In this document: in pieces, positions 33,226 to 42,757 of the stretch
Position numbering within the stretch: the stretch's first letter is position 1
Layout: every line of letters starts with the position of its first letter
Source: Paenibacillus mesophilus
GTDB taxonomy: Bacteria; Bacillota; Bacilli; Paenibacillales; NBRC-103111
NCBI RefSeq assembly: GCF_005938385.1
Contig: NZ_VCRA01000002.1
Coordinates: 496,001 to 560,000 of the forward strand
Reading direction: 5' to 3'
DNA length: 64,000 nucleotides
Made by a program: the position numbers and the translations under genes
The notes under the pieces: generated by a model
Told to the model about the DNA's origin: nothing
The model's input: the letters and a program-made list of their open reading frames with translations, nothing else
Databases searched by the model: none

Positions 33226-34905
33226 GTGGAAAACGAGAACGAACGCTCAAACGATCATTTTTTAGTCAAGCTCATCGATGAGGAGCTTGAAGCGAAGCCA
33301 TTCGGCAGAGAGATGTGCACGCGATTTCCGCCCGAGCCTAACGGCTATCTTCATATCGGAAGCGCCTACGCCATTCACACGAATTACTCGGTCGCCCGGA
33401 AATATAACGGAACGTTTCATTTGCGCTTCGACGATACGAATCCTCTCAAAGAGGACATCGAGTATGTGAACGCGATTATCGAAGACATCAAGTGGCTCGG
33501 CTACGATTCGGGACCTCATATTTACTACGGTTCGGACTATTCGGACGAAATCTATAACGCCGCAGTCGCCTTGATCAAGCGCGGGAAAGCTTACGTCTGC
33601 GATTTGACTCCGGAGGAGGTAACCGAGTATCGGGGGACTTTGACGGAACCGGGCAAAGACAGTCCTTATCGGAACAGGTCGGTCGATGAAAACCTGGAGC
33701 TGTTCGCGGACATGAAGAATGGCGTATACCCGGCCGCCTCGAAAGTTGTTCGCGCCAAAATCGATATGAGCTCGCCGAATATCAATTTGCGAGACCCGGT
33801 TATTTATCGAATTGTTTACGCGGAGCACTACAGGACGGGCTCACAATGGTGCATTTATCCGATGTACGATTTCGCCCATCCGATCCAAGATGCGATCGAG
33901 GGCATCACCTATTCGTTATGCTCGATCGAATTCAAGGATCACCGGCCATTGTACGAATGGGTCTTAAAGGAGCTTGCGATCCCCGAGCCTCCGCGGCAAA
34001 GGGAGTTCGGCCGGCTGAGCTTGACGGGCGTCGTGACAAGCAAACGGTTTTTGCGGCAGCTGGTGGAAGGGGGTTACGTGGACGGCTGGGACGATCCCAG
34101 ACTTCCGACGCTCCGGGGCTTACGAAGAAGAGGCTTCACGCCGGACAGCATACGCCGATTTATTGACGAGATCGGCAGCATCCGAACCCAGAGTACGGTG
34201 GACATCTCGCTTCTGGACCATTGTCTCAGACAAGATCTCAAATATAAAACGGTTAGCGTGATGACGGTCCTAAAGCCTTTGAAGGTTGTCATTACGAACT
34301 ATCCGGATGATGCCGCGGAACTGCTGACGATTGAAAACAACAGCGAGAACGAGGCGCTGGGGACAAGAGAAGTTCCTTTCTCCAAAACGATATACATCGA
34401 GAGGGACGACTTTAGCGAGCAGCCGCCCAAAGGCTTTCACCGGCTTAGTCCGAATGCCGAGGTCAGGCTGAAAGGCGCCTATTTCATCAAGTGCGAGGAA
34501 GTAATCAAAGACCCTGCAACTGGTGAAATTACGGAGCTTCGCTGTACGTACGATCCGCTTACGAAGAGCGGTACGGGATTTACCGGGCGCAAGGTGAAGG
34601 GGACGATTCACTGGGTTTCGGCGGACCATGCCGTAAAGGCATATATTCATCTATACGAGAAGCTGCTGCTTGATACGAGCATTCCGGAGGAGGACGGCGG
34701 GGATTGGACGGATTCGATCAATCCGGACTCGCTTGTTATCGTGAAGGATGCTTTAATGGAGCCTGCCGCCCGGCATGCCCGACCGGAACAAAGGCTTCAA
34801 TTTTTCCGACACGGCTATTTTACAGCGGATAAGAAGCATACTACCGGCGGACGGCTTGTGTTTAACCGCATCGTACCGTTGAAAGATACATGGAATAGGA
34901 AATAA
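33226..34905 (+). CDS. glnS: Glutaminyl-tRNA synthetase
   Basis: 559-aa class I aminoacyl-tRNA synthetase that charges tRNA-Gln directly. CTRFPPEPNGYLHIGSA (about residues 31-47) is the GlnRS-type first signature, with HIGS in place of HIGH (Ser46). LRFDDTNP, the YPMYDFAHPIQDAIEGITYSL block and VVTSKRFL (KMSKS equivalent, about 269) follow, and the C-terminal half is the beta-barrel anticodon-binding region. GGAGGA is 8 bases before the GTG start. Most Bacilli lack GlnRS and use GluRS plus GatCAB, so this gene may be laterally acquired. The Gln-specifying T-box in front fits its function. Confidence 0.96.
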   Translation: MENENERSNDHFLVKLIDEELEAKPFGREMCTRFPPEPNGYLHIGSAYAIHTNYSVARKYNGTFHLRFDDTNPLKEDIEYVNAIIEDIKWLGYDSGPHIYYGSDYSDEIYNAAVALIKRGKAYVCDLTPEEVTEYRGTLTEPGKDSPYRNRSVDENLELFADMKNGVYPAASKVVRAKIDMSSPNINLRDPVIYRIVYAEHYRTGSQWCIYPMYDFAHPIQDAIEGITYSLCSIEFKDHRPLYEWVLKELAIPEPPRQREFGRLSLTGVVTSKRFLRQLVEGGYVDGWDDPRLPTLRGLRRRGFTPDSIRRFIDEIGSIRTQSTVDISLLDHCLRQDLKYKTVSVMTVLKPLKVVITNYPDDAAELLTIENNSENEALGTREVPFSKTIYIERDDFSEQPPKGFHRLSPNAEVRLKGAYFIKCEEVIKDPATGEITELRCTYDPLTKSGTGFTGRKVKGTIHWVSADHAVKAYIHLYEKLLLDTSIPEEDGGDWTDSINPDSLVIVKDALMEPAARHARPEQRLQFFRHGYFTADKKHTTGGRLVFNRIVPLKDTWNRK

Positions 34906-34935
34906 GGCATATGCAAAAGTAACTTAACCATGGAG

Positions 34936-34964
34936 AACCGCCAATCGATCATTGGCGGTTTCTT
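34936..34964. terminator. Terminator between convergent glnS and araC-type gene
   Basis: AACCGCCAAT (34936-34945) pairs perfectly with ATTGGCGGTT (34951-34960) around a CGATC loop, then TCTT. The flanking A residues give it some activity leftward too. Confidence 0.8.
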
Positions 34965-34969
34965 GACGT

Positions 34970-35812
34970 TTAGCCGGATGGATAAAGCTTCGCTTTATAC
35001 TGGCCCGGCGTGATGCCGTGAACGCGTTTGAAGGCACGGATAAAGTAATTGGCTTCCATCCCGAGCGCGGTAGCGATGTCTTGAATGCTCATATCGAGAC
35101 CGAGCAGCTGCAGCGATTTCTCGAAGCGGATATCGTCCAAATATTGATGCATCGTGACGCCGTACGCTTGTTTGAATAAACGGTTCATATGCTGCACGGT
35201 GTACCCGAGACTTTGAGCATACTCGGCCAGCAGGATCGGTTCGGCATAATGCTCGCGGATCATCTTGGCCGCCAGCTTGATGGCGTTCTCGTTGTTTTTC
35301 GCCGGGGTCGACGCCTCTCGACGGAATGACGATTGCTTCAGTACTTCAAGCAGCAGCTCGTAGAGCAGCGCGGACATTCTCCAGTCCTTGTCCGGAGGAT
35401 TGTCCCGTACAAGCTGAAAGATATTGTCGAATAACGGCCAGATCGCTTCCGTCGATTGTAGCGGTATCGTCTCCATAGCCGGCAAATTCATCGTTTTCAG
35501 CAGATCGCTCAGGCCGGGTCCCATAATCGTGACGAAGCCGTGCATCCAAGTCGTATCGGGATGGGGGTAGTAAGTATGCGGCACTCGCGCGGGTAGGATG
35601 CATGCCTGATTGTCCGCAAGCGTCCATTCTTTGCCGTTATGCAGCGTCTGAAACTGGCCGCTTCCCGAACGGTTGACGAAAAGATGCAGTACCGGAAACC
35701 CTTCGAGCCTTATAATTTTCTTCTGCTGGATGAGGCCGGTATTGTACAGCTGGAGGGGGATATTGCCGAGACTTGCGTCGCCTGCGAGATACGGATGTCT
35801 CCAATGAAGCAT
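34970..35812 (-). CDS. AraC-family transcriptional regulator
   Basis: 280-aa cytoplasmic regulator with an N-terminal cupin-like sensing domain (..FVNRSGSGQFQTLHNGKEW.., ..ACILPARVPHTYYP..) and a C-terminal AraC double HTH at about residues 185-280 (..ILLAEYAQSLGYTVQHMNRLFKQAYG.., ..IQDIATALGMEANYFIRAFKRVHG.. ending TPGQYK). The start at ATG 35812 has GAGGAGAG upstream; the TTG at 35833 is not needed. It is divergent from the Hyi-type isomerase and MocA-type dehydrogenase genes, which it probably controls. Confidence 0.9.
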   Translation of the reverse strand: MLHWRHPYLAGDASLGNIPLQLYNTGLIQQKKIIRLEGFPVLHLFVNRSGSGQFQTLHNGKEWTLADNQACILPARVPHTYYPHPDTTWMHGFVTIMGPGLSDLLKTMNLPAMETIPLQSTEAIWPLFDNIFQLVRDNPPDKDWRMSALLYELLLEVLKQSSFRREASTPAKNNENAIKLAAKMIREHYAEPILLAEYAQSLGYTVQHMNRLFKQAYGVTMHQYLDDIRFEKSLQLLGLDMSIQDIATALGMEANYFIRAFKRVHGITPGQYKAKLYPSG

Positions 35813-36041
35813 GTGCGGAGCTCTCCTCTCCAAAAATGTTCAATTCGTGCTATTCATCTTCAAAAAAGCAGATTGTTTTCGATTTCGTGACGATGATAAG
35901 ATAGGCATGAACAAACCGGATACAAGCGGGATAAGGGCTGGAGTGCTTCACGGCAATAATAGCGGAACGTGTTTTATTTGTCCAGTAATTCGACAAGAGA
36001 CGATAACGTCATTCCGGTGTAGAGTGAAGGAGGAGAGCTTG

Positions 36042-36812
36042 TTGAAGTACGCAATAAGTGCAGGCGCTTACAAAGGAAAAAATGTGATTGAATTACTGGA
36101 GAAGGTGGCGGAGCACGGTTTTCACGGTCTGGAATATTTAAGCTGGAAATCGGTGCAGGATGTACGAGAGCTGGTGAAGGCGCAGGAACGTCTCGGAGTA
36201 GGGATCAGCGCGGTATGCACCACCTTTTTCAATTTGGTTGACGGTTCCAAGAGCGAGCAATACTTGGACGGACTTAGGCATACGCTGGCATTTTGCAAGG
36301 AAGCGGGAACGCCAAGCATCATTACGCAGACCGGTCAGGAGATGCCGGGAATCTCGCGCGAGAAGCAAAAAAACGATATGATGGAAACTTTGAAGCGCTG
36401 CGCCGTCTTGTGCGAAGAAGCGGGCGTGGTGCTCGAATTGGAGCCGTTGAACGGTCTTGTCAATCATCCCGGTCATTTCCTCCAATATTCCGATGAATCG
36501 GCCGAAGTGATCGACAGGGTCGGCAGCCCGTTCATTAAGCTTGTGTTCGATGTGTATCATCAGCAAATTACCGAAGGCAACGTAATCCGCAACGCTGTCG
36601 CTTACATCGATCGCATCCATCATTTTCATATAGCCGATAATCCGGGGAGGAAGCAGCCGGGAACGGGCGAGCTGAATTATTTGAATATTTTGAAAGCGAT
36701 CAAACAAACCGGATTCGACGGGTTTGTCGCCCTCGAATGCGGGTATACGATCGACACGGATGAAGCGCTTCACCAGTTCAAACGGGATATTGTCCGCCAT
36801 GTGGAGCAATAA
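36042..36812 (+). CDS. Hydroxypyruvate isomerase-like TIM-barrel sugar isomerase (Hyi family)
   Basis: 256-aa TIM-barrel protein of the xylose isomerase-like superfamily. Metal-site segments VLELEPLN, LVFDVYHQQITEGN, HFHIADNPGRKQPGTGELNY and VALECGY match the Hyi/hydroxypyruvate isomerase pattern (Glu, Asp, His, Glu ligands). The TTG start at 36042 has AAGGAGGAGAG 5-9 bases upstream; the reading frame is open further upstream but that part does not look like protein. It is followed after 26 bases by a Gfo/Idh/MocA dehydrogenase, a common pairing in polyol/sugar catabolism. Confidence 0.85.
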   Translation: MKYAISAGAYKGKNVIELLEKVAEHGFHGLEYLSWKSVQDVRELVKAQERLGVGISAVCTTFFNLVDGSKSEQYLDGLRHTLAFCKEAGTPSIITQTGQEMPGISREKQKNDMMETLKRCAVLCEEAGVVLELEPLNGLVNHPGHFLQYSDESAEVIDRVGSPFIKLVFDVYHQQITEGNVIRNAVAYIDRIHHFHIADNPGRKQPGTGELNYLNILKAIKQTGFDGFVALECGYTIDTDEALHQFKRDIVRHVEQ

Positions 36813-36838
36813 CCGAATAAGGAAGGGATGAGAGAAGG

Positions 36839-37813
36839 ATGACGTTAAAGCTCGGTTTTATCGGAACGGGTGGAGTAGCCAAAGCGCATATTGCAAATTT
36901 GGCGGCGATCGAAGGGGCGGAAATTACCGCTTTTTGCGACTTGCAGCTGGAGCGCGCCGAAGCGGCGGCGCGCGAGTGGTCGGATGCGAAAGCATACTCG
37001 GCGATCGTCGACATGCTGGACGACCGGAAGCTGGATGCCGCATTCGTGTGTCTGCCGCCAATGGCGCACGGGGAGGCTGAGCGTGCGTTGATCGAGCGCG
37101 GAATTCCATTCATGGTGGAGAAGCCGCTCGGCGTCGATAACGAGCTGCCGCGACAGCTGGCGGCGCAGATTGCCGAGAAGGGGCTCATTACATCCGTAGG
37201 GTACCAGTGGCGTTATATTCAATCGCTGGACGAAGCGAAGCAGTTCCTGGATTCCAGCCGCATCGGGATGTCGCTCGGCTGCTGGCTCGGCAGCATGCCG
37301 AAAGTGCCGTGGTGGCGGGTGCAGCATTTGTCGGGAGGACAGTTCGTCGAGCAGACGACGCATATAACGGATCTGCTTCGATACTTGTGCGGCGAAGTAA
37401 TTGAAGTTTATGCGGCGTACGGCCACCGTATCATGCATGAGCTCGAGGAAGGCACCGATGTGGCCGATGTAGGTACGGTCACGATGAAGCTGGCCAACGG
37501 CAGTGTGGCGACCATCTCTAATACGTGTTTAATTCCTGCGGGGCATCAAACGGGATTGAACGTATATACCGATCAAGGCGTACTGGAAGTGAAAGCGAAT
37601 GGCAGCAGGGTCATTAGAACGAAAGAAGACGCCTCGGCACACTTCGCGATTACGCAAAATCCGCGCTTGTTCGAAGATACGTCATTTCTTGATGCGGTTC
37701 GCACAGGTGACCAATCGTTGATCAAGTCGTCCTACGCGGATTCACTGAAAACGCATGAGGTAACGGTTGCGGCTAACATGTCGGCTGCAACTGGCAAGCC
37801 TGTAAAGCTATAA
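36839..37813 (+). CDS. Gfo/Idh/MocA-family oxidoreductase
   Basis: 324-aa NAD(P)-dependent sugar/polyol dehydrogenase. Rossmann motif GFIGTGGVAKAHI is at residues 6-18, the family EKPLG lysine motif near 100-104, and the second-domain ..WWRVQHLSGGQFVEQTTHITDLLRYL.. holds the catalytic His region (GG.....T.H..D). Typical length is 320-350 aa. AGAGAAGG precedes the ATG. It is co-directional with the isomerase upstream and likely works in the same pathway; the specific sugar is unknown. Confidence 0.9.
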   Translation: MTLKLGFIGTGGVAKAHIANLAAIEGAEITAFCDLQLERAEAAAREWSDAKAYSAIVDMLDDRKLDAAFVCLPPMAHGEAERALIERGIPFMVEKPLGVDNELPRQLAAQIAEKGLITSVGYQWRYIQSLDEAKQFLDSSRIGMSLGCWLGSMPKVPWWRVQHLSGGQFVEQTTHITDLLRYLCGEVIEVYAAYGHRIMHELEEGTDVADVGTVTMKLANGSVATISNTCLIPAGHQTGLNVYTDQGVLEVKANGSRVIRTKEDASAHFAITQNPRLFEDTSFLDAVRTGDQSLIKSSYADSLKTHEVTVAANMSAATGKPVKL

Positions 37814-37829
37814 ACTGCATGAAGGCAAG

Positions 37830-37859
37830 CTCGTCGGTATAATACCGGCGAGTTTTTTT
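37830..37859 (+). terminator. Terminator of the isomerase/dehydrogenase operon
   Basis: CTCGTCGGTAT (37830-37840) pairs with ATACCGGCGAG (37842-37852; one G-U, realistic loop smaller stem) and is followed by seven Ts. The next 250 bases up to the surface-protein gene hold no gene; a GGGGGCTCCCCC palindrome sits near 37898-37909. Confidence 0.85.
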
Positions 37860-38110
37860 GCGCAAGGAATTTAGGCGCAGCTAATTTCTGTGGATAACGG
37901 GGGCTCCCCCAGAAATACCAGGAATAATCTACGAAGCAGATCCTCACTTCTAGGGGATTATTTTGTGTTAAAGAATGTTTAAGTTCGCAATTCCGATTGG
38001 AAAAAAAATGAAGCTGCCGATATAATGAGACTTAAGAACTATTTATCATCCATGCAATGATACTTTGGTATGAATTCCTATTAATAGGAATAATTGAGAG
38101 GATGTTCATC

Positions 38111-39940
38111 ATGATTAAGAAGATGCTTGTACTTGTCTTATTCATCATGGCTATAATACTCGTCGGCATTCAATATGTATCCCCAACCGCGGCTGCCGCT
38201 GCTCCTCAAACGTTGAGCATTCTTGGAGCCCAAGGAACTACGGGAGCGACCGATCCGTATACCGAATTCTCGCTGGACAACGGACAAACCTGGCGCCGTG
38301 CGTTTCTGTATGCCGGGCATCCATGGGGGAACGTGGAAGGGACCAATAATTGGATCAATTGCGGCCCCACCGGCTCTGACTGTGCGGGAATGCAAGTTCT
38401 TTACCGCGTCCGCTTCACTATGCCTGACGAATTCTCCAACCCGCAAACGGTATTCCAGTTCAAAGCCGACAATGCCATAACAGTCGCACTGAATAACACC
38501 AACGTATCCAGTATTACGACGGAAGGTACGGTAACCGGCAATACATACGTCAATAGCGCACTTAAACCGGGCTTAAACGAGATCGGAATGGTTCTCTACG
38601 ATTACGGCGGGTTGACAGGCTTCAATTATAAAGTCTCGATCCAGATTGACGCGGCATCCAGTCCTACGCTGGTAATGGCGCCTCCTTCCGTATTACCCGC
38701 GCCGACATTCACCGGCAGCCCGGTGCTACCGACAAAAGGTAACGTGAGCGTGACGATCGTCTACCCGGCCGATGCCGCGGTGAAGGAGTACAGCTTCAAT
38801 CAATCCGATTGGTTTCCATATGCTTCGGCGGTCACAATGACGAATAACGGAACGATCTATGCCCGATGGAAAGATTCGCTGGGCGTTGTGTCCGACACGG
38901 GAACGTTTGCCGTATCCAATATAGACAGAACGGCTCCGGCTGCGCCAACTTTGAGCGCCACGCCGACTACGCCGACGAATGGCGACGTAAGTGTGACGAT
39001 CTCGTACCCCGGCGACTCGGTATCGAATAAATACCGGGTCGGAGCAGGCGGGGAGAACGTTTATTCCGGGGCGATTACCCTTTCCGTAAACGATGTCGTC
39101 TATGCCTTTGCGGTCGACGCGGCCGGGAATACGAGCGCTTACGGATCGATCGCTGTAACCAATATTGATAAATCGGCGCCGCCGATGCCAACTCTCGCTG
39201 CGGATATTACGAAACCGACCCATAGCAACGTTCATGTTACCTTTTCGAATTGGGGCGATGCCACGGTAAAACAATACCGCATTAACGGAGGCTCCTGGCA
39301 AGCCGCTACCGATACTTCCCAGGTAGCCATGACGGCCAATGGAACAGTCGAAGCAAGGGGGATGGATAGTGTAGGGAACGAATCGGCTATAGGCACGATC
39401 GTGATCGGCAACATAGTGGCGGATCCGAATCCGCTCAAGGTTACAGTCGCAGCGGTAAGTCCGAATGGGACGGAAATGATCTTGCAATTCAATCACGTGT
39501 TGGATCTCCACACGACGCTATCAAAAGAAAAATTTCATTTGAATGGAGCGGCAGCCTCCATAAGCCGCGCAAATTACGTTTCGAATCAAGTCGTCTTGTT
39601 GATACTGTCGAGCCCTGCCGTTGCAACCGACGCTGCACAGCCAATCACACTGGATGTCGATTACGAAGCCGTCAAGGATCAGGGAGGCAAGTCGATTTTG
39701 GAATGGAGAGAGCTTCCTGTGAAATCCTCTCAGGAAACTTACCAGTTAAGAGAACAATTGAAATCAAACACTCCCGGCAATCCTGCTCCTGCTCCTGCAA
39801 TCCGGATCGACCATGTCGTGAGGTATATGCGTCAATCTCCGCAGGATGTTACGGGTGACGGCATCTTTGACCGAAATGATATTTTATTTATATTGCTGCA
39901 AATCGATAGTCTGGCCGTGGGAATGACCTCATCTCCATAG
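38111..39940 (+). CDS. Secreted surface protein with Ig-like repeats and dockerin-like end
   Basis: 609-aa exported protein. The signal peptide is MIKKMLVLVLFIMAIILVG.. ending ..AAAAA. An N-terminal beta-sandwich region (about 30-195) precedes three tandem modules of about 75-80 aa, each with '..SVTI.YP.D...K.Y.......Y.GA.T....TVYA.A.D..GN.S......V.NID'. A SwmB-like domain (LKVTVAAVSPNGTEMILQF) follows, and the C-terminus DVTGDGIFDRNDILFILLQI resembles one dockerin/EF-hand calcium loop. GAGAGG lies 9 bases before ATG 38111; ATG 38102 and 38057 are alternatives. Likely a cell-surface adhesin or carbohydrate-binding scaffold; no catalytic domain seen. Confidence 0.72.
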   Translation: MIKKMLVLVLFIMAIILVGIQYVSPTAAAAAPQTLSILGAQGTTGATDPYTEFSLDNGQTWRRAFLYAGHPWGNVEGTNNWINCGPTGSDCAGMQVLYRVRFTMPDEFSNPQTVFQFKADNAITVALNNTNVSSITTEGTVTGNTYVNSALKPGLNEIGMVLYDYGGLTGFNYKVSIQIDAASSPTLVMAPPSVLPAPTFTGSPVLPTKGNVSVTIVYPADAAVKEYSFNQSDWFPYASAVTMTNNGTIYARWKDSLGVVSDTGTFAVSNIDRTAPAAPTLSATPTTPTNGDVSVTISYPGDSVSNKYRVGAGGENVYSGAITLSVNDVVYAFAVDAAGNTSAYGSIAVTNIDKSAPPMPTLAADITKPTHSNVHVTFSNWGDATVKQYRINGGSWQAATDTSQVAMTANGTVEARGMDSVGNESAIGTIVIGNIVADPNPLKVTVAAVSPNGTEMILQFNHVLDLHTTLSKEKFHLNGAAASISRANYVSNQVVLLILSSPAVATDAAQPITLDVDYEAVKDQGGKSILEWRELPVKSSQETYQLREQLKSNTPGNPAPAPAIRIDHVVRYMRQSPQDVTGDGIFDRNDILFILLQIDSLAVGMTSSP

Positions 39941-39954
39941 CCGGCATGACCATG

Positions 39955-39980
39955 AACCGGAGGCGGCGCCTCCGGTTTTT
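39955..39980 (+). terminator. Terminator after the surface-protein gene
   Basis: AACCGGAGGC (39955-39964) pairs perfectly with GCCTCCGGTT (39968-39977), then TTTT. The complementary strand has AACC ahead of it, so it may also serve the convergent GntR gene. Confidence 0.88.
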
Positions 39981-39995
39981 TGGTGCGCAGTGAGC

Positions 39996-41204
39996 TTACT
40001 TCGGAAGTAAGGATTCACTCTGGATCAACGGCGCGGTCGATTCACGTACGATCAATCGGGTCGGCACGACGATTTTCCGGCGTTTCTGCCGCGGATTTTC
40101 CATCACGGAGACCAGCAGCTTGGCGGCTTCCCGGCCGACCGTATATTCCTCCTGATTGACGTAAGTAGGAGGGATGGCGGAAAAGGCGGATAATTCGAAG
40201 TCATCCAAAAAAACGACCGACAGCTGCTCCGGAACTTGTATCGATAGCTCTTTGGCCGCTTCCAACAACGTTAATCCTACCGCGGAATTGACCGCAATGA
40301 CCGCCGTGAGGCCGGGATTTCTTGACAAATAATGTTTGATCTGTTCCTTGCTGGCGGCATGGCTCGCCCCTTCCCGCAATATTTCATTGACTTGCCTGCT
40401 GTCCAATCCGGTGAGCCGCAAATGCCGGTCGATTAATATACCGTGTTCGGAAAGCGCCTTCTCATACCCGGTCAGCCGGTCCTCGATGCTGGATGTGCCT
40501 TCCGCATGGGTGGATATAAATCCGATGCTGCGATGTCCTTGCCTAATGCAGTGGGATACCGCATCGAAAGCGCCCGTGACGTTATCGGAGCATACGTAAT
40601 TGGTTTCGACGCCTCTCAAGTATCGGTCGACGACAACGACCGGAAATTCGTTTAAAGTCAATTTCAAAATATCTTCGTTATAGCTCTGTCCTTGAGCGGG
40701 ATATATGATGATTCCTTTTACCCCGGACTGAACCAGTTTGTGCAAGATCTGCCTTTCGTTTTCTTGAGAATCGCCCGTTGTGCGGAACAGCAAGTGGAAA
40801 CCTTCCTCCGCCAGCTGATTTTCAATACCATGCAGCAAATTGGCCGTAAACCGGTTATCGAGTCGAGGCATCAAATAGGCTATCGTATGATCGGAATCCT
40901 GCTGCGCCGATCGGTAAACGGGAGGCTCCCCGAGCTTGTTCGCGGATACGAAAGTGCCTTTTCCTTGAATCCGATAAATGAGACCTTCCTCGATCAGCTC
41001 CTGCAGCGCGTTTTTGATCGTGATCCGGCTAACTTTAAACTTGCCCGCAAGCTCATTTTCCGAAGGAATTTTGTCATCGGACTGCCATACCGATTGCCGG
41101 ATGTTATCCCGCACATATTCCATGATCTGTTTATAGAGCGGCGTTCGGCCGCCTTGCTTCGCTTCGTTTGGTTGTTTGGACTGCTTATTGATTTCGATAG
41201 ACAC
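39996..41204 (-). CDS. GntR/LacI hybrid transcriptional regulator (AraR-type architecture)
   Basis: 402-aa repressor. An N-terminal GntR winged helix (about residues 20-90: PLYKQIMEYVRDNI.., KIPSENELAGKFKVSRITIK.., GKGTFV) is fused to a LacI/periplasmic-binding-type effector domain (about 105-400), as in AraR. GTG start at 41204 with GAAAGAAGG upstream. It is divergent from the phosphoesterase/HAD operon. The 9-mer CTTGTTCTG is shared between that promoter and the promoter of the SBP gene at 44872, so these are likely its targets. Confidence 0.9.
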   Translation of the reverse strand: MSIEINKQSKQPNEAKQGGRTPLYKQIMEYVRDNIRQSVWQSDDKIPSENELAGKFKVSRITIKNALQELIEEGLIYRIQGKGTFVSANKLGEPPVYRSAQQDSDHTIAYLMPRLDNRFTANLLHGIENQLAEEGFHLLFRTTGDSQENERQILHKLVQSGVKGIIIYPAQGQSYNEDILKLTLNEFPVVVVDRYLRGVETNYVCSDNVTGAFDAVSHCIRQGHRSIGFISTHAEGTSSIEDRLTGYEKALSEHGILIDRHLRLTGLDSRQVNEILREGASHAASKEQIKHYLSRNPGLTAVIAVNSAVGLTLLEAAKELSIQVPEQLSVVFLDDFELSAFSAIPPTYVNQEEYTVGREAAKLLVSVMENPRQKRRKIVVPTRLIVRESTAPLIQSESLLPK

Positions 41205-41259
41205 GTGGGGCCTTCTTTCCCGGAAAAGTCCGGATTTATGTTATTTTTTTATGAACGCA

Positions 41260-41296
41260 TTGACACCCGGTGAGCAAGATCTCTATACTTGTTCTG
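41260..41296 (+). promoter_or_regulatory. SigA promoter and candidate GntR operator of the phosphoesterase operon
   Basis: TTGACA (41260-41265), 18-base spacer, TATACT (41284-41289). CTTGTTCTG overlaps the -10/start at 41288-41296 and recurs at 44904-44912. An AT-rich imperfect dyad (TTGATATA..TATATGTCAA) lies just downstream at 41297-41320. Confidence 0.65.
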
Positions 41297-41362
41297 TTGA
41301 TATAAATAACTATATGTCAAATATGGCAAATAATCAACTTGAACAATGAGAGGTGCCGAGAT

Positions 41363-42757
41363 TTGAAACCGACATTACGTTTTGTGGTCATGGGAGACTT
41401 GCATTATGTGCAGGAGCAGTCGCACCGAAAAGCGTTGAACGGCAATCCGAGAGGTGTTACGGAATTTGCCGACATTACCCGCAATCTATGGATGACCCGG
41501 AATGTAACGCCGAGAGTCATCGATGAAATCGCGGCGTTGAAGCCGGACTTTGTCATACAGACCGGTGACATCATCCAAGGGCATTGCGATGATGAAGCGA
41601 GCGGACTGCAAGAAATGAAGGAAGCGATGGAGCTGCTGAAACAACTGAAAGCGCCGGTCTTCTTCGCGCTCGGAACTCACGACGGCGTTGTAGGCAAACG
41701 CGAGGAGGAGCAGGTTAATCAATTCGTATATCCGGCCATCGGACAAGCGATGGGCTCCACACCGGTAACAAAAGGTTACTACACGTTCGAAAAAGCCGGC
41801 TCCTTATTTATCGTTCTCGATTATACGGCGTTTGCAAAAGGCGACGTGCAGGAAGATTTTATTATGGAAACTTTCGCCGAATCGGCAAAATACGAGCATG
41901 TGTTTTTATTTGCTCATCCTCCGCTCATCTGTGTGGGAAGACCTTTCTTTACTCATTACGATTTCGCGCATACGGTACTTCGGGAAATTGCCGATCATCC
42001 GGTAGACGCTTACTTTTGCGGGCATACGCATAACCAGGTTTCCACGTTGCATAAAGTAGGAGAGCATTGGATGCCGCAGCTGAAAAGCTCGGTGCTGGGT
42101 TATCCGGAGCTTGCGCCTATTAGCCTGAGCGACGTTCGAACCATTTTACCTGATCCGTCATCGTTCGAATACGGCTGGGGATACTTGGAGGATTCGGCAC
42201 CCGGCTGGTGGGTGATCAACGTCGAAGGCGAAGCGGTTCAAGCCGACTGGCACGTCTTGCAGAGGGGCGTTGCAGGACGGTTGAGCTGGCGCCGGGGAGA
42301 GAAAGCAAGCTTTACACAAAAGCCCGATTTTGCGAAAACGTCCGGACTGGCGCTATCCGATCGCAGCGATATCCGTTCCGTGCAGCTAAGGGCCGCAGGC
42401 TCCAACTGCAAACCTGCGGAAGATTACCGGGTCTACCTGAACGGCATCGAGGTCGGCACGCTTCCGCGCCTCGAATATTTCGACAGTCGGCAATCTATGA
42501 AGCTTGATCCGCAATACTGGCCATTGCTTGATATGCATAATCAAATCGAAGTGACAACCGGGGACGAACCGATGTGTATCGGCGGCTTTGTATTGGAGGT
42601 TGAAACTACGGACGGTTGGGTTCGCAGTACGGTTTCCGATTACTACGCCAATTGCGACCGTTGGGACCGATGGGGACAATCCCCGATGGAGAAAATCGTT
42701 CCGCGGCAGACGATCCGCACGGAGCTTTGTTTCGGACCAAGGGGAGAGCGCCGATGA
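41363..42757 (+). CDS. Calcineurin-like metallophosphoesterase
   Basis: 464-aa protein without signal peptide. Metallophosphoesterase motifs in order: GDLHY (about residues 10-14), QTGDIIQGH, GTHDG (GNHD variant with Thr), FAHPP and FCGHTHNQ. The C-terminal 170 residues form a beta-rich extension seen in Paenibacillus sugar-locus phosphoesterases. The TTG start at 41363 has GAGAGGTG 7 bases upstream. It overlaps the HAD phosphatase gene by ATGA, forming a two-gene operon. It may dephosphorylate a sugar phosphate or hydrolyse a phosphodiester. Confidence 0.82.
   Translation: MKPTLRFVVMGDLHYVQEQSHRKALNGNPRGVTEFADITRNLWMTRNVTPRVIDEIAALKPDFVIQTGDIIQGHCDDEASGLQEMKEAMELLKQLKAPVFFALGTHDGVVGKREEEQVNQFVYPAIGQAMGSTPVTKGYYTFEKAGSLFIVLDYTAFAKGDVQEDFIMETFAESAKYEHVFLFAHPPLICVGRPFFTHYDFAHTVLREIADHPVDAYFCGHTHNQVSTLHKVGEHWMPQLKSSVLGYPELAPISLSDVRTILPDPSSFEYGWGYLEDSAPGWWVINVEGEAVQADWHVLQRGVAGRLSWRRGEKASFTQKPDFAKTSGLALSDRSDIRSVQLRAAGSNCKPAEDYRVYLNGIEVGTLPRLEYFDSRQSMKLDPQYWPLLDMHNQIEVTTGDEPMCIGGFVLEVETTDGWVRSTVSDYYANCDRWDRWGQSPMEKIVPRQTIRTELCFGPRGERR

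Noticed and set aside
37898..37990. GGGGGCTCCCCC palindrome and AATAATC..GATTATT dyad between the MocA-type and surface-protein genes
   Set aside because: No typical terminator T-run or riboswitch core could be built from them; kept only as a note in the terminator entry.
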